A DNA stretch of 64,000 nt from Biomphalaria glabrata (Eukaryota > Mollusca > Gastropoda > Planorbidae), in NCBI RefSeq assembly GCF_947242115.1, contig NC_074723.1, positions 17,697,001 through 17,761,000 of the forward strand, given 5' to 3'. The notes below the pieces were generated by a model that made no database searches, had not been told where the DNA came from, and was given only the letters and a program-made list of their open reading frames with translations. A program made the position numbers and the translations under genes. Numbering within the stretch: position 1 is the stretch's first letter; the number at the start of each line of letters is the position of its first letter. Positions 33,901 to 43,200 of this stretch are shown piece after piece.

Positions 33901-36438
33901 ATGAGTCTGTAAACAATATATATGTGTAGGCTATTATTATTACAATACGCATTTATAGTTTTTAAATGTTCACGGTTTTGAAAGAAATGAGATTATTCAA
34001 GCGCTTTTAGTTTTAAGACATTCAGACTGATGCAGGAACGGACAGATAACACAAAACCAGTATATGTTTAAAATGTCATTGTAAAACTGACTGGCGGGTT
34101 CGTGTTAAGGTGCTGTATTCTATTTCTGGTGACAATGTGTGTACTTCTATTGTAAAGTGGTGCCTGAAATTGATCTAATTTTATTAGTATGTTTGACCTT
34201 ATTACGTGTAGATTTCATTTTATTATATCCATTTTTATAAACTGTAATTTTCAGTGGTCTAAATGGCTACCCACACTTACCTGGTTCAGCTCCGTAAATA
34301 AAATAGGCCTTCAATGATCCACAAGCGTTTTGAAATGAAAGCTGATTAAAAAAATAAGCCATTTCTAGAGTTATTAGATATAATAATACTGAAAAGCGAG
34401 ACATTTAATAAGAATTTAAACACGTCCCATGCCAGTAACAGCAGTAAAATAATTCCCAATAATGTTTGTACTTCGCAGAAACCGTCAGGAGCTAACAGCA
34501 TGTTTGAAGTCGACACGTGACCAATGTCCGGAGTCAGATAAAGTGCTTTCTGCGCTTGCTCTTGACCTTGACACCACCGCTAAGGGATTTGACGTTTTAT
34601 GCTCCAACACAGACGGTAAGTGTCAGTCAGCAATAGTTCATATTGACCTTAGTCTCGGGGTGAATTTCACATCGGGTGCATCTCAGTTCAACATGCCCCC
34701 CCCCCCCCAGGGTTTGTCGACGAAGTCACTGTTGACCATTTTCCTTAATTAATGCCCATACTTTTTATGACATTTAGGGGTCAGACGCTGATATCTTGAT
34801 AGATGGGGCTTTATGGTTATAACATGAAATCGAGATGGGGTATCCTTGTCACTATGATGCAGCTGCTCAACTCGTTAAAATTTGGTATTTTATAGTAATT
34901 ACAATAGCAGTGTAGAAACTGAAATACACTAACTCAGCTTTAAAGTATTAGGTCCACCAGTAGTCGTGTGATGTATCAGACAAGCATCTGCTAGGATGAT
35001 TTTAATTATATATTTTTATAATTTAATATTTTTATACATATCTCGTTTAGGCTACACAACAAATATAATACATTTGACATCTCTATCTTTTGACCAGTGC
35101 CGGATCTACGTCAGGCGACAAAAGCTATAAAAAATGTTTGTTTGTAAAAGGTTGTACATGTTTCGGGTGTTCTTTCAGAGCTGAAGATAATCTACTTCCT
35201 AATCCAAACCTCCCGCAGGACGACGGGGGATGGCAGCGAGCAGGATATGAACCCGGCACCATCGAGACGAGTGAACGACAGTCCATTGCGCATACCTCAC
35301 GGCCAGGCTGCTATAGCTAAGTGCCCCCAAGAAATATTTTGCATTGACACATAACTTATAAAGTACCCCAAAAGGCCCCATATTTAAAATAGCTTGGAGT
35401 CTTTTTAAGTCTAAATCAGGCACTGCTTTTGACTGTAACTGATTTTTTTTTACAAAGAATTAAAAGCTAATGTTTTTTTTTAGCATTACATTCACTTGTT
35501 TAATTCTATTTTGCAGTTTATTTGAAAGGACTTCAATGCTTTGAGAACCATCCACATCAAGTAGGGGTATGTCACTCTGTCAAGTACAGAGGAGTGCTGA
35601 AAACGGCACAGAAAGCCACCGAGCTAAAATGGTCCTCAGAAAAATACTTCCAAGAAGTCTGCGGGTCTGTAAAAAAAATATTTACACAATTATAACATGC
35701 ACAGTGAAACAGCCAAAAAAAAGGATATTTATTTTAGAAAGAATACAAACACACAAGTCACAAATACATCGCTTTAAAATAAAAACTAAATAAATTTAAA
35801 CGAGAAATAGAAGCAGCACTGCAACATTAGTTGGGGGAAAGTAAAAGCGGTTGGTCGTTGCGATGGCCACGTGACACTCTCGTTAATCGCGGGCCACAGA
35901 AACAAATGATATTTACATCATCTGCTCTATAGATCTATAGATGGGGGAACTTTTACTTTAATTTATGCAACATTAAAAGTTATTAGAAAGTTGTTACGCA
36001 TTCTTATGCTGATGGCTTTGAGAAGAAAACTCTCAGAATGTTGCCAAAATAATTCTCCTGTAAAATGCTCAAAATTACTTAATAGAAGTCACATTCATTT
36101 CAGTCAATGCTTCTTAGAGTCACAGTTTTTTTTTCTTTCTCTAAAACAGAGTCATCGTCAAACACATAGAATGTGATCTGGAGGCCTGGGCCCAGTACAA
36201 GGACGACAAGTGTGACATGAGAATAGTCAACTTTAAACGCAAACTGCATTGCAGCCTCGTCCACAAACAGTGCCAGAAGACTCACGGTGACACTATCTAC
36301 AGCATCTGTGACTCACCCGCCCAAGAGTTCCTCATAGCCGACAGCTCTGCCACCAGAGCCTCACTGCCTGCTGTGTTAACAGCGTACCCACTTCTGTTGA
36401 CTTTAATGGCTAAAATAATGATGATAAACAATTCTTGA
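30905..36438 (+). CDS. Secreted, probably GPI-anchored protein with six three-cysteine modules (paralogue 2)
   Basis: Six coding exons are seen: 30905-31247, 31830-32023, 32521-32656, 34479-34615, 35517-35664 and 36150-36438. They give 415 residues plus an unplaced signal-peptide start; exon 30905 enters in phase 1. Phases 1,2,1,2,1,2 equal those of the 14349 gene. Cysteine spacings in the six modules (10, 13, 10, 7, 10, 12 between the first two Cys) are identical to that gene. The N-terminal part has a LLGLLFFSACYG hydrophobic end, a Thr/Ser-rich linker and sequons NDT, NIT, NVT and NMT. The tail has small residues DSSATRAS, then a hydrophobic end (LPAVLTAYPLLLTLMAKIMM), as for GPI attachment. 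The last exon holds module six and the tail together, whereas paralogue 1 splits them. The donor after 35664 (GGGTCTGT) is weak. A possible first exon is 27930-27963 (MFGLFNCILYH, then GTAAGT, phase 1), but shorter alternatives exist. Confidence 0.8.
32665..33080 (-). mobile_element. LINE 3' end fragment (in an intron)
   Basis: Minus-strand frames give RNSALVKSLNLES, EVEIKHNTLNHNLQIQ, ERHKDKGT and then the NLY...SFF...GMGCLSQPGK region matching the LINE C-terminal SFFPxxxxxWNxLPxxAR. Frames are disrupted. It is the longest copy of the family also at 10605-11050 and 13580-13880. Confidence 0.75.
33378..33640 (+). mobile_element. SINE, family S-A
   Basis: AAGTGGTAAGGCTCTTGGCT and CCAGTTCGAATCCTGGTGAA, then body and the tail GATCGCAAGGTCTGAAAAGG. 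It lies in the intron before exon 34479. Confidence 0.85.
35095..35320 (-). mobile_element. SINE, family S-B
   Basis: The reverse complement of the S-B body (AGAGCTGAAGATAATCTACT, CCAAACCTCCCGCAGGACGA) leads to a decayed head ending ACGGCCAGGCTGC. It is intronic in the second cysteine-module gene. Confidence 0.8.
35825..35960 (+). mobile_element. SINE, family S-A, 3' fragment
   Basis: Starts within the body (ACATTAGTTGGGGGAAAGTA) and ends in the tail CATCATCTGCTCTATAGATC. Lies in the last intron of the second cysteine-module gene. Confidence 0.75.
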
Positions 36439-36547
36439 TTTTACTTAAAAACCTACAGTATAGAAAGCCTAAAGAAACTTCTTTGGAAAAAACTTTCGAC
36501 AATTTTAGAAATTGAATAGTCTGATTTCATTGTATTCGTATCCTTAG

Positions 36548-36553
36548 AATAAA
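36548..36553 (+). terminator. Polyadenylation signal of the second cysteine-module gene
   Basis: AATAAA lies 110 bases after the stop codon at 36436-36438 and is the first canonical signal downstream. Confidence 0.55.
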
Positions 36554-36964
36554 GCTTGAAATTTAGTGTCACACATTTGTTGATTTGAAACTTACGTATT
36601 TTGTCCAAGATTTAAACATAAAAGTAGGCCTATATTGATTTAGTTATGAAATTCCACAAACTAACTCATTTGATAGCACATTGAAATGGTGTGTTTTTTT
36701 TTTCCGTTGTGTGCCTGTCCTGCGTGTTACTCTCAATACTGACTTAAAATATCAACTACGAATTCGGATATCTGTAGAAGTAAGCTATTCTGAGTCGAGG
36801 CCCAAAAAAGTAAATTCAGAATCATTCGATTCGACACACAAGTGGATTAACGTTTATTTAATATTAATTCAAAAATGCTTGGCTACGCTCGGTGTTGACC
36901 CACGGAACTTTTCCCATTTTGGGTATAGCTGCAAGGCAGCAGAGTTTTTAATTCAGTTTCCCTT

Positions 36965-37536
36965 CTGCTAGGTGGGTAGAAAGGCTAATGAGTCCCTCCT
37001 GCCCAAAGCTTACTGTTTAGACGTCATTTACTCGCCTTCGCCGTTTCTCCTGAAAGTGACAATAGTCTCGCGGACCCAATATTTGAGCCACACATGAAAG
37101 ATCACGAAATATACGAGAAACTCTTGACGAAAACGTTTACTATGACACTTAATGGCAATTAATTCATTAATTAATTAATATTTAATGCTTGAAGAACTAC
37201 TTCATAGAACAACAAATTCTTATATAAAACATAATATCCGTAGCAACGGATGAAAAACCTGCAAAAAACAAACAAACATTTCCAGTGTGTTTGGTGATTC
37301 CAGCATAACATATTAATTGTTATTTTAATGGATTTAAATTTGAATTTACCAATAAAATTAAGATAGATATCTCTAACTTATAATGAAGCTTTAAATTACT
37401 TTTTTAACTCAAGTCACTACAGTTAGAAATTAGTTTTAAAAAATGGAGTTGATGCAATACAAGTTAAGCAGGGGGTCTACTGAAAACCAGAAAACATGAC
37501 AAGGGGTCAACGAGACAAAAAAGTTTGGGAACCACT
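36965..37536 (+). mobile_element. hAT element, right-end fragment
   Basis: Shares long stretches with the right part of the hAT at 15457-17241: CAATATTTGAGCCACACATG, then ATAAAACATAATATCCGTAG, then AAAAAAGTTTGGGAACCACTG-type end. No left terminus was found, so it is a truncated copy. Confidence 0.75.
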
Positions 37537-37712
37537 GCTCTAGACTAAACAATGTCAAGGACGCCAAATGGAATTTCAACGTTGACAAATTAAAAAAAAA
37601 AGAGCTACACACGGAAGTGCTTAGAAAATTTGTTTCCGCGGTCCTAAAATGTGCACAAAAATGGTCAGTTTAAAAGAAAAACAAGTATATCAACTCTTAC
37701 TTTATTTGGTTC

Positions 37713-38840
37713 CATGGGCGTAGCCGTGCGGACACCCCCCCCCCCGAAATGAAATCCCCCCCTCAGGGGGGTGGTGTCGGAATTTAGTGACTGATTTTTG
37801 CTTTGATTATGTATATTTTTGGTGAGATTTTAATACTAAACCATTACTTGCCCCAGCACAGCTCAGAGTTTTGAGTTTAAAACCTCCTACCAGGGGGTTT
37901 TGCAGTTAAATCCCCCTCACCAAATTCTATGACCGTAGCTAAATGGGGGTTTGAATTTAAAAAAAAAAAACTCCAGAGATTTTTTTTTAGTTTTAACCCC
38001 CCCCCCCCCCCCAAACAGATGATTTTGACGATAAAACTTCCCTTATCGATATAAAAACTAAAGCAAACTACAGTCACCTAATTCCAAGAACGTAGTCAAG
38101 AGAGGTTACACATTTCTACCAGTGGCTGGGCTCCATTAATAGAGTGCAGTGAATAGTCATCTGCCGAAATTGAAAAACACTAAATGTGGCTCAACAAAGA
38201 TGGCTAAGACAGATTTTAGGAGTCAGTTATAGAGATCGGGTCTAAATCAAGGAAATCCTATGCCAAACTGGGAGTTGACCCCATAGTAAGGTTGTGAAAG
38301 AGTGTCGCATGATGTTTGCGGGACATGTTCTCCGACAAAATGAATTACGCATAATTAGAGTTGCGATGACTACAACTTGGCGCCACACTTTCATGGATGT
38401 CCTTAGAGCAGATGAGAAGAGGCTTCAAACATTACCAGTGACAGATTTTTGTGGAAACAGTTTAACGGTAAATGCGCCGAACGGCGCGGGAGGGTCTAAG
38501 TCAGTAAGAATAGCACATTAGGTTTTTGAAATAAAACATTTTAATAGCAGGAAAATGCACTGTAGATACCTCAGAATATGCATTTTGTTGGCTTTCAATA
38601 CCAGAAATAGTGCTTGGCGGCGGTCTCCGCCCCGCGCTAGGGGAGCTCCTAGCGCTCCCCTAGACCCCCTTGCTGGCAATGGCGGGGAGTCTACAATTTT
38701 TCAACTTACTCCAGGAAGAACCTATTCTAGGGCACAATAAATGTCTTCCGAAAGAATGAAAGGTCAGAATGTAATAAAGAGAAAAACATCCTCCCCAACC
38801 AGCCCCCCCCCCAAAAAAAAAAATCCTGGCTACGCCCATG
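37713..38840 (-). mobile_element. TIR element, family T1, carrying an antisense LINE fragment
   Basis: The left end CATGGGCGTAGCC and right end GGCTACGCCCATG are inverted repeats. C-rich tracts flank both inner edges. The interior has AAACCTCCTACCAGGGGGTT-type modules shared with 58432-60107. On the plus strand at about 38140-38510 there is a decayed LINE C-terminal region (with MFAGHVLRQNELR) related to 61185-61640. A GC-rich palindrome lies at about 38637-38665. It is non-autonomous; the superfamily is uncertain. Confidence 0.75.
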
Positions 38841-39744
38841 ATGGACACATTTCCCTGGATTTAATATAGGCCTACACTGAGATTGACTTCGGAAAAGTGA
38901 ACGCTTTCCATCTACTTATATAAATCATGACTCTTCTTTAAATGCGACGAAGAACAAACAATCACATTACACAAAGATCACAACTTCATACAATATAATG
39001 CATACACATTACAACAACTTATAGTGTTATGAGACTCCAAACATTTTGACGACTAAGAGTAACTTTAACTATATTCACTGATTTGGTCAGAGTACTTCGT
39101 TCTTGTGCACGCTGCTGTCTTGTGTGTTCTTTTCGTGAAATAGTCTAACATATAAACTCAATTGTGCTTAGCAAGACGTCCGCCTGTTTTATTCACACAA
39201 AAGACTCAGCAGGATAATGGAAGTCGGCTCTAAAATGGATTTAAAAAAAATAAAAAATATAGGTTTCCATCTTGTTGTAGACCTTTTTCAAAAACAGTAA
39301 TTTAAGCCCTACTTACGAGATCAATCATTGACACTTTATTTTTACAAATTTTTTAATCAATCGGAATTATGTCAATTTTTATTTGATGTATTTTTAATCA
39401 AATATATATGGTTATGTGATCATAATGCTGCAACTATAACAAAATTTCATCCTTGAAAAAAAAAAGCAACTAGAAAAGCAAGTTATATTTGGTAATTTGC
39501 TAGCGTCATTTTTTTTAAGTAGCCTTAGGTAGCCTAATATATATATATTCTTCACTTTGGTGTCACTCAAGCACACACTTAATAGTAACACCTCTGGGTG
39601 ACAGCAAAGTGCTAATATATAAAAAAAATATATAATAAAAGACGAAACAAAAACAATTACAATTTGTACCAATCAAAGATTAAGCACTTTGTAGTAAGTT
39701 TCAAAGACAAATTTTATTTTAATTTAATTCGTCTGTCATTTTAA

Positions 39745-39930
39745 ATTTCGGGATTTTTAATAGTCTTAGGGATCGAGTCCATCCAGCTCTAAAGTAAGCC
39801 TATACCTGACTTTAGCCGGGGAAAGTAGGGGCGGTTGGTCACTGTGCTTGCCATATGACTCGTCGTTACCAGTTGGCCAAAAAAAAAAATCTTCCCCATA
39901 GATCAATCGCAAGATCTGAAAGAGTTTTTT
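39745..39930 (+). mobile_element. SINE, family S-A, 3' fragment
   Basis: GGGATTTTTAATAGTCTTAG, GGGAAAGTAGGGGCGGTTGG and a tail with GATCAATCGCAAGATCTGAA. The head is missing. Confidence 0.7.
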
Positions 39931-40147
39931 TGACTTTTATCGCACCATGTAAAGCCAATCGCGTGACGCCTCTGCTATTCTATAGTAGTATAGAAATTAA
40001 GATTTTTGTAATTATTAATCTTAAAAAATAAAATAATCGGATAGGGAGCAACCACTCTAACATTACGATAGTTTTTGTTTTTTTTAATGCGATAGTGATT
40101 ATATAAAAAAAATGGTATCATAGTAGAACCATTGTAGAACATTATAA

Positions 40148-40149
<2 letters not shown>

Positions 40150-40178
<29 letters not shown>
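40150..40178 (+). repeat. (GA)n microsatellite upstream of NDUFB5
   Basis: About 14 uninterrupted GA units, 116 bases before the predicted start codon of NDUFB5. Confidence 0.95.
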
Positions 40179-40184
<6 letters not shown>

Positions 40185-40293
40185 TAAATGGATGATCCCT
40201 AGAATTAACACTAATAACACAAGTAGTGTGCCTAGTAGAACACCTTTTGTGTCTATAGAGTATCTAAATGAAGTATTGTCAAGGTTAGTAAAC

Positions 40294-43200
40294 ATGGCTG
40301 GGATGAGCTTACTGAGGCCTTCTGTTGTTCAAGGCCTCCGTATAGCTTTATTAAATAGTAAAGCAGTTAGGCATCCTTTACAGAAACAATTGCAGTTGCA
40401 AGGCCAAGGTAAATAATAATTAGATCTAGGCTTTCACACAAATGTCTCAAGTATGATTTACTAATCGGTAACACTTGAGACTTGAGTGACTGACTTGTAA
40501 CTTGTTCATGTACTACCATCATGTAGATCTATTTTTAATCAAATCTTGTTGGTCTTGTTACGTCTTGTAGTCTTGTAATAGTCTTGCTTGTTACGTCTTG
40601 TACTCTTGTATTGTATTTTAAAATTATTTTTACACTTTTACTTTTAGTTTTAACTTTACTTTCTGTGTTAGTGACAGTTAGTCACAGTTAGTGCTACTAT
40701 TCTGAATAGTTTATAAGACATAAGTTTATATTCTAGTAGTAGTAGTCTAAGTAGTTAAATCTTGAATATAGATTAGAATCTAGTAGATCTATGTAGAATC
40801 TAGATCTAATCTATAGTAGAAATAGATTTACCAGAATTAATCATAAATCATTAATTTGATTTTAAATTATTGACAAGTAGAGAGTTTTCACATTAGTGAC
40901 TAAGATATCTATGACTTGAGTATGGCTAGTCTCTATTAACTATTAATCTAAATCTCTAATAATAAGGCCTTTCTTTAAGTCCAAACCTTTGGTTAATGAG
41001 CCTTGAGAAGTGGGTAGTGTTGTATTTCATGTGTCAATGCAGCTCCAGCTCCTACCTACATATTTTACCACAAACAACACTACACATATATGGCGGAAAA
41101 CAGATTCTCTATTGAAAATGCATTTTTCGAGTTCAATATTCATTATCTCTGAATATAGACCATCTGTGGTATATTTGCTTTTACTGATGGATAGATCTAT
41201 GTTTCTGGAAGCTTCATTAGCAAAATTTTTTTGAAATTCGTTTTTATATGGAATTTGTGCATTTGTGAATATCATGAAGTATTGCCAAAAAGACAGACAA
41301 CATTTACTTCTGGATTTATGTGATCCCATTTCAAAAGGTAAGAAACATATTTTAGAAATATAACTCATGTATAAAATACATACACTTAGTATTTAAAAAT
41401 GATTGTTACACACCATAAAGAAAAAAAAAAGTAAATAAAATGCTTCTTTTGTCTTAAATTTGAAAAAAAATAGCCTCGATGCAATTTTTGAAGTTGTGAT
41501 GTCGCCAAACAATGTGTACATTTTTTTTTAAATATAATTTACATTTTGCCGATTTTCGTTGCAAAACACTTATTTTTGTATTTCTATCATCATAATTAAT
41601 TATTTTTTTTATTTTTTGGTTATTTAAAATAAAAAAATATTTATAAAATCTCGTTTTTTTAAACACCAATCAGAATGGAGGTCGCCGGAATTGACTTCAT
41701 GACCTCCCGTTCAAAGTGCTTTTTTTTTGTGTCATTCGCTCAGAAATATTCGAAGCGATAATTCTAGCAAAGGTAATTATAGACAGAATCTATTACAGAT
41801 AAATTCAGTTCATAATATCAACTGCTTAGTTAATTATTCTGCTTTAATAATAGGATGTCGTTTTCTTCAATAATTAACTTCAAGGACGGGAACACGGGTA
41901 TCTATCTTTAGCCAGGCGCGCGCGATAAAAAAAAACAAACACACGTTTTGACTTAGTCAACCTGAAGGCGCACCTCTGAATTGAGATCTTAGTCTGTAAA
42001 AGCTAAAAACCTATAATTTTTAAATTAATATCGACTATTACGGCAATTATTTTACTTTAATACTGGTGCATTGCATGCGTCATAAAATTGGCCCGGCAAT
42101 GCGATGTTTCAGCGCGAGGGGGGAGGGGGGGGGCACATTTTGAACTTAGATTTTAGATCTAAATTAATCTATCTCTAGATCTATAATAGTTTCTACAGAT
42201 CTATATCTATAAAGACTAGATCTTAACCATATTTTAAAATCAATATAGCGAAATGCTTTTAGATTAGTTAGACATAGATCGATCTCTAGGTCTAGGACTA
42301 GATATAGGTCACTGGACTTAGACTCTAAGATTAGATTAGTCTAGATCTAGTCATTAGAGTTAATAAGCGTGAAATTATTTAAATATTTACTGATCTAGAT
42401 CTAAATTCTCTTGTCAAGATAGATTAGATCTAGAACTAGATGATTTAGGTCTATATTTATATATAGTAGGCCTATATAGTCATTTCTAGTAGATAGTCAA
42501 GTAGCGATGTACACACGTGGATCAAGAATCAAGACCCTAGTGACCTAGTCTAAGTCTAAATGTAGACTCTAGGTCTTAGATCTATATAATTTATATAGCC
42601 TTATATCTACGTCTAAATATAATTCATAGTAAGACTTAGGACAAGATTTTAACATGGAAAAAAATCTGAGATCTAAATCTACTATCTAGATCTAGTCATT
42701 TCTAGATCTAGTAACTAGTACTACTAGTAGATAGTCAATTAGCGATGTACACGTGTGGATCTAGGAATCTAAATGTAGATTAGATCTAAGATTTTATATA
42801 TCTAAATCTAATTCATAGGATCTTATAAACTCAGTAGGGTTAAATTAGATCTGATCTCTAGATCTACATCTTAAATTACTTAAAGTTAAAGTGGAAAAAA
42901 TCTAGATCTAGTCAATTATAAACAAGAGTAGAAGAGATTCAATAGACATAGTGACATAGTTAAAAATAACAACAAACACATATTAACCAAATTATAAAAG
43001 TTGTTTTTATTTCTTTTCTCAGCAACAGTTACTACAGATACAAAGATTGAGATTATTTGAGATAATAAACAGAATAGTCAATAGATATAGATCATGCACC
43101 ATGCAGGTTAAGCTTTATTAGGTCTAAGTAGAGTACTCTAGACCTAGATTTAGATCTAAAAAGTGATCAAGAACTAGAATAGATCTAAATCTTGATAATA

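Noticed and set aside
41027-41368. 113-aa minus-strand frame as a host gene
   Set aside because: No recognised domain, no clear splice context, and it overlaps the end of a candidate repeat element. It is mentioned only as an unassigned frame.
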